From contig CM075943.1 in assembly GCA_038030265.1 (NCBI GenBank), positions 37,448,001 through 37,512,000 of the forward strand: DNA of 64,000 nt, written 5' to 3'. The notes under the pieces are model-generated. The model was not told where the DNA came from and did no database searches. It was given only the letters and a program-made list of their open reading frames with translations. The position numbers and the translations under genes are program-made. This document shows, piece after piece, positions 1-11,293 of the stretch (its first letter is position 1; each line of letters opens with the position of its first letter). This DNA comes from Corythucha ciliata. Its lineage: Eukaryota; Arthropoda; Insecta; Hemiptera; Tingidae.

Positions 1-2060
1 ACTCTTCAAACAGCTACTTCTTCGCGAATACTTGTAAAATCCCGGGAGTATTACACTCCATTTTTTTTTGGAAGTTTTTCCAATAAACCCAATCAAGAGT
101 AATCCAAGAGAAATTATTGAGCTGGTCAAATAAAAACGTAAAGCCAGGAAAAAATGGCGAACCACGAGAAATCCGGGAACCAAAGCGGAATGGAACAAGT
201 TGAAGGAAGAGCTCAGGATCATACTGAAGGAGCTGCATCAGGAGACGGTAGAGCTTCAACTAAACGAGCTGACCAGCGATCATCATACTGAGTACTCGCT
301 ATGGAAAGCAGCAAAGTACTTAAAAAGACCAACAATACAAGCTTGTCCCATCCATGGAAAGGATGGAAAATGGATCATGGATGACCAGGAGAAAGCAAAT
401 GCGTTTGCTGAGCACCAAATGCAAATATTCACGCCAAACAAGCAAGGCGACACAAATCAACCATTGCCGGAAATCCAAGGGATAGATGCTGACGAGCATA
501 TCCCACCGGTCACGTACAATGAGATCTGTCAGGTGATTAAAAAAGAAATGAATACATAAAAGGCTCCCGGTTTTGACGGGATTACAGGAGAAACTCTTCA
601 GCAACTTCTGAGAAAAGCGATTAGAAAAATTATGCAGCTAATCAATGTAGCTTTCCATCAACGAAAGGTCCCAAGGCTATGGAAAATTGCTGAAATAATC
701 ATGATTCCCAAGCCAGGGAAGCAGCCGGAAGAATTGACGTCGTATAGGCCTATTTCGCTGCTACCGGTCATGTCCAAGCTCTTCGAGAAGCTCCTTAGTA
801 AGAGATTAATTGAAATAATCGAGGCTCGGAAGCTAATACCTAATCATCAGTTTGGGTTTCGCAGAAGACACTCTACACTTGATCAGGTACATAGAATCGT
901 CAACGTTATAGAAAGAGCATTAGAAGAAAGAAATGTCTGTTCAGCAGCTTTTCTCGATGTGTCGCAGGCCTTCGATAAAGTATGGCATGACGGACTTAAG
1001 TATAAGTTGAAGAAAATGTTGCCCTATAGATACGTAGAGCTACTGGATTCGTATCTCTCAGAACGATACTTTCGGGTGAAGCAGATTGATACATATTCAG
1101 ATCTGAAACCAATTGAAGCAGGAGTCCCTCAGGGTAGTGTACTAGGCCCAATATTGTACCTAATGTACACTGGCGACATCCCGGAAAATAGCAACATCAT
1201 CACCGCAACATTTGCGGATGATACAGCATTGCTTGCAGTCGGTGAAGACAACCAGAGCTCAGTTAGAGAACTGAATCAAGCGCTCTCCAGCGTCCACTGA
1301 TGGGCAGTGAGGTGGAGAATCAAAATGAATGAGACGAAATCGGTACACGTGGATTTCACCAATAAGTCGATAAACTACATACCGGCGTATCTCAATAACA
1401 AAGAGCTTCCGTATTCCAACCAAGCCAAGTACTTAGGGATGACCCTGGATGCAAAGCTCCGTTGGAAAGAGCATGTGAAGAATAAGAGAGCTGAGCTCAA
1501 CATCAAATTCCGAAAAATGTACTGGATCATGGGTAGGCACTCAAAACTGTCTATCCAAAACAAAATAACATTGTACAAACAGGTCCTGCGACCAGTATGT
1601 ACTTATGGTGCCCAACTGTGGGGATGCACCGCCCAATCAAATCGTAAAATTATACAAGGCTTTCAAAACAACGTACTAAGATCCATAGTTAATGCTCCTT
1701 GGTACGTTCGGAACGATAGACTTCATCATGACTTGGGAGTGATGACAGTCGATGAAGTCATTCAAGGATTGGCGAAAAATCATCAGAACCGTCTTTTATG
1801 CCACATCAACGAGGAAGCTGCCCAACTTGTTGATACCAGTGGCATGTACCGAAGACTTAAACGCGTAAAGCCGCATGATTTAATTCCTTCACTGTGTACA
1901 TAGCTTAATGTGTTCATAGCTTCAATTTAATGAGATATCCGAATCAAGTTTAGTTCTGTACCTAAAACTTGTGGACGTAAATATTAAAACAGTGTATTAG
2001 AAAAACTTCACTAGTAAGTGTAAACTTGGTGTAAATAAAGATATGAAAGGAAAAAAAAAA
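1..2060 (+). mobile_element. Jockey-type non-LTR retrotransposon, 5'-truncated and decayed
   Basis: The stretch carries the reverse-transcriptase half of a Jockey-clade LINE, followed by a short 3' UTR and a terminal A-run at about 2051-2060. The endonuclease part of ORF2 and any ORF1 are absent, so the copy is 5'-truncated or cut by the window edge. The 3' end abuts minus-strand Gypsy DNA. Three in-frame stops make it non-autonomous. The clade call rests on remembered similarity of the reading frame to Jockey proteins. Confidence 0.8.
92..1903 (+). pseudogene. LINE ORF2 reverse transcriptase, three in-frame stops
   Basis: One frame runs through the whole region and is broken by stops at 131-133, 557-559 and 1298-1300. 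No frameshift is seen between the pieces. The product would copy LINE RNA at the insertion site. Visible RT motifs are SYRPISLLPVMSKLFEKLL at about 736-790, AFLDVSQAFDKVWH at about 947-990, GVPQGSVLGP at about 1121-1150 and the catalytic FADD at 1211-1222. The stretch after the catalytic block has the Jockey-like signature KYLGMTLDAKLRWKEHV (about 1418-1480). The frame ends at 1903 without an obvious RNase H domain. Confidence 0.85.
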
Positions 2061-2061
2061 T

Positions 2062-2995
2062 AATAAGGGAAGGGAATTATTATAATCAATTGGGAATTTT
2101 CATAACAGTTTCCCAGGCTTATTTGACTGCACTCCGGTACAATCGTAATCTTCCAGATATCTCGGAGGTTTCCTAATCTTTTAGGATCGTCTTAGAACCC
2201 TTTATTGCAGACTTAGCTCTGAATTATGTGTCCTTCCGTTGCCAAGGAACGGTTAGTTCATTATCGGGTTCTGAATCGGAAGGGAGAGCTAGACTTTCTT
2301 CTTCCTACTGAAGGATTCGTCTGAAGGAATTGATGGGCCCTGTGGATAAGTGTCCGATGGAGGCGGAGGTGGAGTGTATTGTCCGATGTTACGTGGTAGC
2401 CGAGGTGGAGTCTTGTCTTGAAATGTTCCTTGAATTCCGACTTCGGTTGTCTGCTCTCCGTTATTGGGAACAAGACAACGTCTAATTTGATCGACGTGTC
2501 TTTTAGTGATGTAACCATGATCAAATTTGACATCGTATTGTAAATTTCCATATTTTGCAATGATTTCTCCGAATTTCCACGCGCTTTGTTTTCCGGAATA
2601 CCATCGGGCTTGAATTCGATCTCCCACTTGAAGTTGGCGTACCCCACGTTGTCTTGCGGATGACGCGACTTCGTTTTGTGGGAATATAGCATCAAGTCGC
2701 AGTCGTAGCTTTCTCCCGAGATACATTTCGGCTGGGCTTTGACCGTTCGCGAGAGGGGTTGCTCTCAGCTTCATTAAAATTTGACGCAGTTGACTCGAGA
2801 GAGATGTTTGGGGTTGGTTCATTGCTATGAGCTTGTTTTTTAAAGTTTGAATTTGGCGTTCGACTAGCCCGTTGGTAGCGGGGTGCCAAGGAGCCGAAAT
2901 TTTTTGAAGAATTCCGTGTGTTGTACAAAAGTGTGTGAAAAGTTCGATTTTGAAAATTGACGCATTATCAGACACCAACACTTTTGGAAACCCGT
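2062..2995 (-). pseudogene. Gypsy integrase C-terminal half (K02A2.6-like), relic
   Basis: An open frame at 2289-2981 reads as the catalytic and C-terminal part of a Gypsy integrase. It shows VSDNAS (second catalytic Asp), HPATNGLVERQIQTLKNKL (catalytic Glu), then a chromo-like C-terminal segment ending in YDVKFDHGYITKRHVDQIRR. Beyond 2289 the minus strand continues in broken frames with a proline/arginine tail that looks like the end of the polyprotein. Upstream, at about 3000-3060, it runs directly into BEL/Pao sequence rather than into Gypsy RNase H, so the element is a mosaic. The related + strand relic at 40.8-42.3 kb has a similar integrase. Confidence 0.75.
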
Positions 2996-3062
2996 GAGAA
3001 CTGAAGATGTCGGGTCATCGCTCACGAGTGTCAAAGGTCTCGAATTTAGACATGCTTCGACT

Positions 3063-4279
3063 TTACAACATACCGTAGTTACTAAATTCTTCGAAAGTCA
3101 AAATAGAAGTACTATTGATCAATCTATACATGTGAATTTTGAACTGTTTAATCATGGATTCGTGAAGCCCACCGAAATGTGGCGCTGAAGGGGGTTGAAA
3201 GTGCCATTTGATACCTTTAACCGCACAATGCTCTAAAACCCGATTTGATACACGTTCCTGGCTCGAAATCTTCCGTATTTCCCTTTCTGCGCCTACAAAA
3301 TTAATGGCATTATCTGAATACATTTCGGAAGGACTTCCTCTCCTAAAGACAAACCTATCGAGTGAAGCTAAAAATTATTTAGTCGATAAATCCGACACTT
3401 TCAATATGTACGGCTTTTGTTACCATGCATACGAAGCACGCAATGTATGATTTCTAATGAAGAGCCTTCCGAAGGTGGGACAATTTTAGGAGGAAAGGAC
3501 CCCCAAGGTCTATCGCCGTCTTCAAGAAGGGCCGAGCGGGAGTGATGCGACTCGGTGGTAAATCTCCCATTAGGGGGGAATCGAATTTTGGGCGCAATTT
3601 GAAACACGGTACACAGTTATGCACAACTGATTTCACGTCATTGCGCCCTGACATTATCCAATAGCGCCTTCTCATTGTTGATAATAAGCTCGAAGGTGCT
3701 AAATGGCCAAATTGGAGATGGTAGAATGTTATTAAAAGTTTTGTTAATTTTGATTTGGCTGGAAGGAGAATAGGGTATTTTTCTTCAAGGAAGCAAAGAT
3801 AATTTCAAACGACCCCCTACTCTTAGTATATACCGTCTTCATCAACGAATGGCAAAAGACGGGATATTGCCCGAGGAAGTCGGTTATTTTTCATGATAAG
3901 TTTAATTTCTTCTTTGAAATATTCATTTTGAGTATATTTAACCCAAAATTGGTTTGCTTTTGTTAGTTCCGAAGTTTGGATGGGACCTGTGGGACGGTCA
4001 TTTCATATCATCATAAAACGGAAGGACGTGGACCTAAGTAATTTTGTAAAGGAAGAGGCTTTTTCGATTAAAGGAAAAAAATGGATGATCGCCATTGGCG
4101 TACGAAATCGACAACATGGACTTCAAGTTAGGTTTGCGCTCTTCTAAATCGTTTAAAATATAATTTTGACTTTTATAATGCTGATTTGACCAAAGGTTGG
4201 GTGATAAAGTTATTAATTTAGGACCTTTCCACCACAAGTTAAAATGTATAAAGTCTGAAGGGGACCTCTTGATGCACAA
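3063..4279 (-). pseudogene. BEL/Pao pol fragment (end of RNase H region to integrase)
   Basis: Read on the minus strand, three broken frames match BEL/Pao polyprotein in the right order. At 4279-4034 is the stretch with LWWKGP that follows the RNase H region in BEL elements. At about 3840 is LLPFVDEDGIY, the usual link before integrase. At 3675-3454 is RRRYWIMSGRNDVKSVVHNC with the zinc-binding part and the following RITPARPFLKTAIDLGGPF. At 3323-3063 is the integrase core with SDNAINFVGA and PPSAPHFGGLHESMIK. Frameshifts separate the pieces and RT is missing. The fragment is sandwiched between Gypsy pieces of the same orientation. Confidence 0.75.
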
Positions 4280-4899
4280 TCGGCTAGGAATCCCAGGTAA
4301 GTCAACTGGTCGCAGGCGAACTCGCTCTTGGCTCAGTTACTTTAAGCCCAAATTGATGGAGCCGGAGAAAGGTTTTTTCCACAAACTTAGACGTAGGTCG
4401 AAAGTAGGTGTTACAATGAGGAAGTAACATAAAAAATAAAAATCGCTGGACACATTTTTTTCCTAAAGAAAATGACTAAATATGACCAGGAATTGAATAT
4501 TAGTGCGGAAATGATTGATTTCGATTTATAGCGAAATAATAAAACTTGCCAATTTTTTTTGTTACCTTAAACGGCCGGTCTGTGACTCGTGACGTAACTA
4601 AGGGGTCGTGACCCCTTCCAACCCTCCGCATCATGGCTGTTATCATGTGTTTCCCCTTCTTGTCCATCCCTTTCTCTAAAGTCCTATTGTTTGATTTGTG
4701 GGAAGCCATTGTGAAGGTTATGCGAAGGCTGTAATTGTGTCATCAGTCTATCTAGCCTATTTCAAATGGGTCCCGCAACCCAATAGTTTTAAAAATTAAT
4801 AAAAAAATGTAGGGCCTGATTTTATTTGAACGGATCGTGTTATCATGAGTTTTGGTAACCAAGCTATCAAGATGGCGTGATTTTGGAAAATGTGTTACT

Positions 4900-6150
4900 T
4901 CCTCATTAGCAAGTCGTCTAAATAAAATATGGACATAGGGCCTCATCTCAGCGGTTATCACCTGATCAATGAGGCGCTGAAAGGTGGCTGGGGCGTTGGT
5001 TAGTCCAAAGGGAAGAAACTTAAACTAATAATGCCCCTTCCCTAGCACGCTAAAAGCGGTTATGGGGCGACTACCCAAAGATAGCGGTACCTGTAGATAA
5101 GCATCTTTGAGGTCTATCTTGGAGGGATACTTAACATTCTCCAAATGGTCTAGCAGAGTAGCCATATGAGGAAGCGGATACGCGTCTCTCCGAGACACCA
5201 GGTTGACTTTACGGAAGTCGATACACATCCGATACGTCCCGCCGTGCTTGTTCACCATGGAGGTATGAAGAGAGAGGAGGGAGCGTTAGATGTAAAATCA
5301 AGTTAACGGGGTGAAGCCAACATACGCCACATTGATAGTCCCGGAACGCATCAGGAATTGTGCTGAGGACAACTTTATCACGACTGCTCCTCTGTTATCT
5401 ATATCTTAAATATTAAGGCCGAGGGACCACCAATATGGCGAAAATCGGCGTCACCCTTTTCAATTTATGCTCCCTCCTCTCTTTTCCTTCCTCCATGTTG
5501 TTCACCATGACGATAGGATTGTTCCATGGAGAGGCAGATGGTTCCAGAACCCCTTCGTTCAACAGCCGATCTACTTCTGTTTCAATAATCGACCGCATGG
5601 CTGGTGAGGTAGGGTACGGCCTCTGTTAGATAGGCTCAGTTTCACCAACATCGAAGTGATGTTCGACAGGTACCCTGCCCAGACATGTTTGATTTCTTAA
5701 CTTAAACTCTTGGAGTAGAGCATCTGATTGACTCTTCTGAAGATGGGTCCATGACTGGATCCCCGCGATATGTGAGAGTCCCCCACAGGGGCGGGCGAAT
5801 AGAAATTTTTGGGCTGCTTCTCCGAACGAATATTCCCCTGTGGTGAGGTAGAGAAATAGGCCTAGCTGGGAGAGTCCATCTAGCCCCAGAATGCTCGGCA
5901 CCGAAAGCCGAGGAAGAAACGCGAACTGTAGATTCGCAACCCGGTCGCCGGTCGTGGCAGCTCACTGAAACATTTAAAATATAACTAATAACTAATAACA
6001 TCCACTCGACCATCAGCCAGTTGTATCGGCCGAGGCTGTATCTTTGTTAGCTCAGTTTCACGTAGCTCCAGACTGGTGAGTACGGACGCACCGATATAAT
6101 TTTTGGATGCCCCGGTATCCACCAAACTCAGAATAAAGGTACCGCCGATG
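4900..6150 (-). pseudogene. Gypsy protease to reverse transcriptase, interrupted by a MITE
   Basis: On the minus strand the region starts with an aspartic protease core, LVDTGASKNYIGAS, with the catalytic Asp near 6117. It passes through the protease C-terminal part (about 5901-5626) and enters RT with VDRLLNEGVLEPSASPWNNP (about 5598-5500). RT resumes after an inserted MITE with CIDFRKVN, DAYPLPHMATLLDHL and IDLKDAYLQVPLS (5258-5025), then FLPFGLTNAPATFQRLID (about 5020-4965). The catalytic YLDD is readable near 4920-4931 after a one-base frame change. RNase H and integrase do not follow, and BEL/Pao sequence comes next. The copy is dead. Confidence 0.8.
5256..5497. mobile_element. 242 bp foldback MITE inside the Gypsy RT, 8 bp duplication
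   Basis: The ends are inverted copies starting CATGGAGG and ending CCTCCATG. Similarity of the two arms continues for roughly 80 bases inward (GAGAGGAGGGAGC is shared). The octamer TTGTTCAC stands directly outside both ends (5248-5255 and 5498-5505). Without the insert and one octamer the flanking RT reading is continuous in one frame. An 8 bp duplication fits hAT or P superfamily elements, and a CATG-type end is more P-like. No coding capacity is seen. Confidence 0.85.
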
Positions 6151-6401
6151 GTAAGCGGGACGAAAAACCGCGGACGAGAAATAAAACCCGAAGGAGAGGG
6201 GCTGATGTCTGTGTCAATTGGTGAAGATGAAGGGTCGGAAGGGGCCGGGGTGGTTGCGGCTAACTTGGAGCTCGGCGGACTCGTTTGAGACTTGAGAAAT
6301 GGTTTCTTGGAGCAAGAGCAGGTCAATGTATTGCTACATGAAAACGAAGACAAAAAAAAAATAATAAAAATGACTTCTCCGAGAAAAGCGTTACTGGCCA
6401 A

Positions 6402-7472
6402 GGCGAATCCACGAGATGATCACGTTGTGACTCCGCTGAGACGGTCACTCGTTATTATTTACCGTGGTTGAAGACGAGAGGGTCGATGGCGACGATATCA
6501 GCTCGGTATCACCCAAAAACCCTATGCGAAAATATCTAATAGACCTTTGGGCTAAGGGAGGGGAGGCAATTAACCAACGAAACAAAAATAATTTACCGGT
6601 TCTCCGGGTAGACTAAATTTTCTATGAAGGTGGCGTTATAATTCGTAATGTCACTGGATTGTCGACGTCCTCTACTCAACCAGGGCTGTAATAGACTCGG
6701 GAGGTAATCGGAGGGATGGAATGCGTTTATCTCAGGAGTCACTTCAAGGTTTTCAAAATTCGGTAAACGGTAAACTTGTCGGAAAATCTCCGTACTTGCA
6801 GTTTGAAAACTCGAAACTGCGAGACGACAACGGCAAACGGAGAAGTTTTAGAATGTGGGGACGCCACCACACAAGCCCATAGAGGAGACAAGACTAATAG
6901 TCCAGTCAACGAATGCCAAAAATCGGGGTCTAGACGGAAAGTCAAAACGTACAAAAGCTAACTGCGGTACGTTGTTTGGTGTGCCTAGAGGTATGACATA
7001 TTAAAAGTCCTTACCCCTAGTGATGGCGCAAGGGATGGAGAGGGAGGGGCAAAGGTCTCTTATTTTGGTTTTATGACTTTATCTCGGAAGGGGTTGGTTT
7101 TTTACAGCATGTATGCTGTGAATGAAGTATGAAGTGCAGTTTGGAGAATCACTGCTCGGAACGCTCCTGACGGACTCTTTCCGAAACTACTTTCTCGGAC
7201 TAGCCGTAGAAACGACCGTTTTATCGCTCGTTTTCCAGCTATAAAAATGTTTTCGCTTCATGAAGAAAAAAAAAAAATAGATAACGCCGGATTGAGGTGG
7301 GCGAAGAGGGGGTTTATTTTGAAGCGACAGAAAGCGAAAAGAAATAAACTAAAGTATAAATCTTTGCATTAAATAGAGGAATCTACTCCCTCTAACGAGC
7401 GGTAGAGAACAAAATAAATGATTTATTTTTTGAACGACGTGAGACATTTCCGTCACAAATTGCAAAAAAATA
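6402..7472. other. No gene recognised; probable decayed retroelement DNA
   Basis: I see short open stretches on both strands but no family motif, tRNA or clear repeat boundary. The location between Gypsy protease and a BEL-like gag suggests degraded gag or leader sequence. That is inference from position only. Confidence 0.3.
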
Positions 7473-7632
7473 GTAATACTCCAGGGGGACTATTCTCTAA
7501 CAACAAGCAATATTTTTTTCTCCAGCCATGTGTCTATTTCATTCATTTGTTTGAAGAAACTTAATGAAATAAACATATGACTGCGAAAAAGTTATTGCTT
7601 CGGAGTTAGAGAATAGACCCCCAGAGTTTATA
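7473..7632. repeat. Short inverted repeat (foldback) of about 160 bp
   Basis: The segment at about 7480-7518 and the reverse complement of about 7590-7626 share CTATTCTCTAAC within a longer imperfect match that includes a GGGGG block. Between the arms is AT-rich DNA. A MITE is likely. I could not define a target duplication. Confidence 0.55.
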
Positions 7633-7639
7633 TTTAAAA

Positions 7640-8260
7640 AAAAAAAACAAAAAAAAAACGGACTGACAGAGGCCAAAGACAATTTGACCAATGAGAATAA
7701 TCTACTGAAGTATATAAGGACGCTCACCGATGCACTTACAGCCTTTTCTGAGTCAAGTCTTCTCAACGTTGTGATCTTCGTCTTGTTCTTCTCTCCTTGT
7801 CAGCAATAAAAAAAGCTCTACCCCCATTAGTCTCTCTCCGTATCTTTTTTTTTTTTTTTTTGGTAGGAGGGGCCCCTGATCGTATTGGTAGCCTGACTCC
7901 CGTTGGAATAACATTCCTTCCTGTTTCAGCGACAAACAATCCTTGGGCCCTTGGATCCTTGAGCCGAGCTCTAATAGCCTGCATCCCGTTGGAATAACGT
8001 TCCTTCCTGTTGCAGCGTTAGAGACGGCGAGGAGTTAGGGGACAGCGGTCTTCCTGAGGACCTCTTAATTGGAAGATCTCTAGGCTCGTCTTCTCACTCC
8101 AGCGGCAGGGTTCTAATCCCCTCCCTGGTCCTCAAGGCGGGACACTGGGACTTCCTTACAGGTTAGTGGGCTACTAACACCTGGGCCAGAGTAACATCTC
8201 CCCCCGGTTTATTAGTCAAGTCTAAGACTCCTTTATCTTATATTGTGGGGGAAAAATTGG
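7640..8260 (+). other. LTR-like noncoding segment with TATA box and internal direct repeat
   Basis: The + strand shows GTATATAAGG near 7709, then CAGCAATAAA near 7802, a T-run at about 7844-7861, and GC-richer DNA. A promoter followed by a poly(A) signal at this spacing is what an LTR would show. Neither a partner LTR nor terminal TG..CA pairs with a duplication could be found, so the call is weak. A direct repeat of about 43 bp is embedded at 7889-7931 and 7976-8018. Confidence 0.3.
7889..8018. repeat. Direct repeat, 43 bp copies offset by 87 bp
   Basis: TAGCCTG followed by CCCGTTGGAATAAC, TTCCTTCCTGTT and CAGCG occurs at 7889-7931 and again at 7976-8018 with only a few changes. The spacer is about 44 bp. 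The pattern is that of a partial tandem duplication in an LTR-like region. Confidence 0.75.
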
Positions 8261-8269
8261 AACACATCA

Positions 8270-9015
8270 ACAACCTCAGCCACCCGCAATACTTGCCAAG
8301 CCACCTCAAAGTTTCCTTCTTCTAACGTTAAGGTTTGAATGAGCTTGAGAGCTTCCCCGCGGAACTAGATCTTAGATAATGCATGCGATCAACGTCATTT
8401 GATCACGAGGGAAGAAAAGAGGGATTTGAAATTCGTCCACTGTTCTGGGTGGTCTGAATCACAAATAAGTGATTCAATTCGGGGCAAAATGGGCTTATAA
8501 CGAGAATCGGGATGAAACGGACGGTCACGAAAGGAAATTAAATTATCACGACGCTCAGAGGTAACTGACTCCGTTCTTACAGGGTCAAGTTCGTCCGGTA
8601 CTAAATTTGGCATGGGGGCATTTAGGGGAACAAATGTCGGTCGGTTACAGGAAGCGGATGAAGAGGAGGAACCATCTGAGCCATTTGCCCTGCTTGTCGA
8701 AGGAAGCTTCACTTCAACACAGCTCGATAGAGTTACAAAAGTGTCAATTAGACCATTTAGGACATCGTCAGGTGCTTCCTCCGGACGTTTGTCAAAACCG
8801 AAAATCTCAAACGTAGTTCCCAACAATTCTGATCCCTGACTTACGTATAACCTGGCTTCAACGCATTCAATCAAAACGTCCTTTTTTGATAAAGGCTCGA
8901 GCCGTCGTATGAAAAATGTGATATGTGCAATCGCTGTTTTTATGTCTGATGTTTTCATATTGGCAATTCCCAAATTATTTTCACCTGTAAATGAAAATCG
9001 AACGAAAGCACACAA
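8270..9015 (-). pseudogene. BEL/Pao-type gag (DUF1759-like), truncated
   Basis: A 206-codon frame at 9015-8395 ends in RIESLICDSDHPEQWTNFKS, resembling the block in BEL/Pao gag where a Trp-containing repeat precedes FxxLFxSLV. After the stop at 8395 the same strand still reads GEALKLIQTLTLEEGNFEVA around 8345-8290, a second conserved part of that domain, with stops in between. Gag would coat the RNA in virus-like particles. The N-terminal 150 residues are Ser/Pro rich and not recognised. The matching pol may be the BEL fragment at 3063-4279, separated by Gypsy DNA. Confidence 0.6.
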
Positions 9016-9229
9016 AAAATTTTCAGATTAAGGAGGAAGCGCGCACGAAGAAGAAATCAAGAAAATGAAGGAAAAGAAAGAAAGAAAAAAGGAATATTAC
9101 AAAAAGAAAAATCCGGCACGGATAGGACCAAATGTTTGGATGATAAAAGAGAAGAAAGTGAAGAAAAAGAAGTATATTCCCGAAGATCGTGAAAAAAGTG
9201 AAATTTATTTGAAGAAACGTTGGAAATAA

Positions 9230-9889
9230 ATGGATGGATGATGGACTGCTTCTAAGGGCTGATCTTAAAAGAAAATTAATTAATAGTATTGGAATAAATA
9301 GAACACAAATAATTAGCTGCAAGCTAAACTCACTTTAGAGTTGTCTGAATTGAAGCCGCAAATATTATGATTCCGTACTGAGACGGTCGAGGAGAAACGA
9401 CGATGGCAGATTCACGATCGGACGACAACGTGAAAAACAAGAGGAGGAAAAACACGTCGCGTCGGCTGAACTGGAGCAGCGAAAATGGTGTGATGAAACG
9501 AGGAAGACTGTTTCAGTTGACGAAGTCGAACTGTCGTTTGAATCGTTTGTCGAAGCCAAACGCTTGATTGCGACGAGTGGCTGTAAGCTGTAACTCGGTT
9601 AGTTTACGACTCACAAGAAAAAAAATGAATAAAAAAACAAATTTGCTCCGGCAGCTGGCGGTCGGATAGAGTGCATTTCATTCCGTATACGGATACCCTA
9701 AGCCGTCCCAGAAGTGATAATTTTGATACCATAATTTGTTTCATTAAGCCGAACATCTTCCTCTATTTTCACCACCCTTTCTTCAAAATGTCGGAAAGTT
9801 TCGGTAGTTTTCCAAGGGCTTTGTTATATGAAATTTTTGTGCCTTATTTTATAATAAACGTGTGAATTTAAGCGATTTTTTTGAAATTT
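9230..9889. other. No gene recognised
   Basis: The stretch holds mixed-composition DNA without a recognised coding motif. Upstream, 9030-9229 is a purine-rich run that keeps several frames open on both strands, so those frames carry little weight. Confidence 0.3.
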
Positions 9890-10462
9890 CATCCCCCCTC
9901 CCATCAAAGTTTTCGATAAATCTCAATGGAACCCAGGGCTTTTGTTGCATTAAATTATTGAGCCGAATTTTAGAGCGCTAAGATGAACTAGTGAAGTTCA
10001 ACTCAATTTTTACACTTCCACACCGGGAGGACCACCCCCACCACCTTGACTTTTTCGAAAAATTAAAATGGGAATCAAAGGCTACTCTAACATGGAGTAT
10101 TCGTACTGAATATGATGCATCTAGAATCAATTGGTGAATTGTAGTGATTTTTTGACCATTTCAACCCCTATTCCTCCCCTCCACCTTGACCGATTTGACC
10201 CAAATGCAATACCGACCGAGGACTTATGACTACTGATTTTTGTGCCAAAGCGCGTTCCGCTAAATTGATTTCTTCGAGAGTTATCGTGCAAACAAGAAAA
10301 CGGCAATAAACTTATAAATAAACATATATGTATATGAATCCTGGAGACCACTGAATTCGTGTTCTAGAGGTTCTAAACGTGAAAAAAACATGACATTACC
10401 CATGTTTGCCACAATCACGACGAGACCAATAGTGCATTTTCAGAATGAAATTCACTAAAAGC
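9890..10462 (+). repeat. Dispersed repeat, copy 1
   Basis: This non-coding repeat recurs at 25290-25990 plus 26463-26600, and in part at 49840-50130. Shared landmarks in order are TTTTCGATAAATCTCAATGG, a C-rich ACCACCCCCACCACCTTGA block, GATTTCTTCGAGAGTTATCG, CCTGGAGACCACTGAATTCG and GAGACCAATAGTGCATTTTC. An AT-rich microsatellite at about 10310-10335 sits where copy 2 has a MITE inserted. No protein-coding capacity or terminal structure is evident. The class is unknown. Confidence 0.8.
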
Positions 10463-10654
10463 CACCGCTCTCCTCGAAGACCAAGAGAGACAAGTGAAAA
10501 AATTTTGATTTATTTTTGTTACTTCCGCTTGTCTAGATTGCAACATATGATTTGAGGCTATTTTTTCCAAGACAAGAACGGATAACGGAAATGAAGCTCT
10601 GAAGCAGTCCAGACTGAAAAATTGAAGGAAGAGACAGACGATGGAAATAGGATG

Positions 10655-10938
10655 AGGTTTGAAAACCGAACAGTAGACGAGCTGGCAAGAGAAGCTTCTC
10701 AACGCTGTCATTCCCACGACACTGGATGACGCGAAACGGCGGATATATGGAATAGTCTGGAGGCGATGGCAGGAGGAATGGGAGCGTGGTAACTCTTGGG
10801 TCAGAATTATTCATGCTAACGTGAAGTATCATGCACTCCAGCAAAAATTATCGTGAAAAGAAGGAATCGTCTACTCGAGATTGCATATAGGTCATACCCG
10901 ATTAACTCATTCTCATCACTTCGGGACTCGAAGACCAT
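10655..10938 (+). pseudogene. LINE RNase H / C-terminal region, 5' part (split by foldback)
   Basis: The + strand reads NRTVDELAREAS (an RNase H end motif). After a frame change it reads PTTLDDAKRRIYGIVWRRWQ and RLHIGHTRLTHSHH, the standard linker that follows RNase H in Jockey/R1-type LINEs. One TGA at 10853-10855 interrupts the frame. The reading stops abruptly at the foldback edge and resumes at 13451. It belongs to a different LINE from the one at 1-2060. Confidence 0.75.
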
Positions 10939-11293
10939 TATTAGTCTAGTAAACGAATGCTTCTTGGAAAGGCATAGATTGAACCAGCTGGTAACTCTAA
11001 AGTTGTGATTGGGATTTGTTCGGAGGGGTCTGGAGATGGTGTACTCAAAAGTCCCCGCCTCTAGCCCACGAGCTAGCTGCTGGACGTAGAAAAACGTGCA
11101 TAATTTTTCACTTTATTACCTGTAGTTCGTAAAGTGTAGGTCCCACCCAAACACTGATAGGATAACAAAACAAAGTTGACAAAATTCCTCAAAAATTAGT
11201 CTTCGACAAGATTTTTGTAGCTTCAACCGCTTAAGAGATAATAGCGCTAAAACTGACACTATTCTCGAACCCCTTCACTCCTTTTTGTAAACA

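Noticed and set aside
9023..9322. Lys/Glu-rich frame on + and Phe/Leu-rich frame on -
   Set aside because: A purine-rich strand keeps many frames open; no family motif and no firm splice sites.
10415..10844. Minus-strand frames of about 100 codons
   Set aside because: They overlap the + strand LINE RNase H region, which has recognisable motifs.
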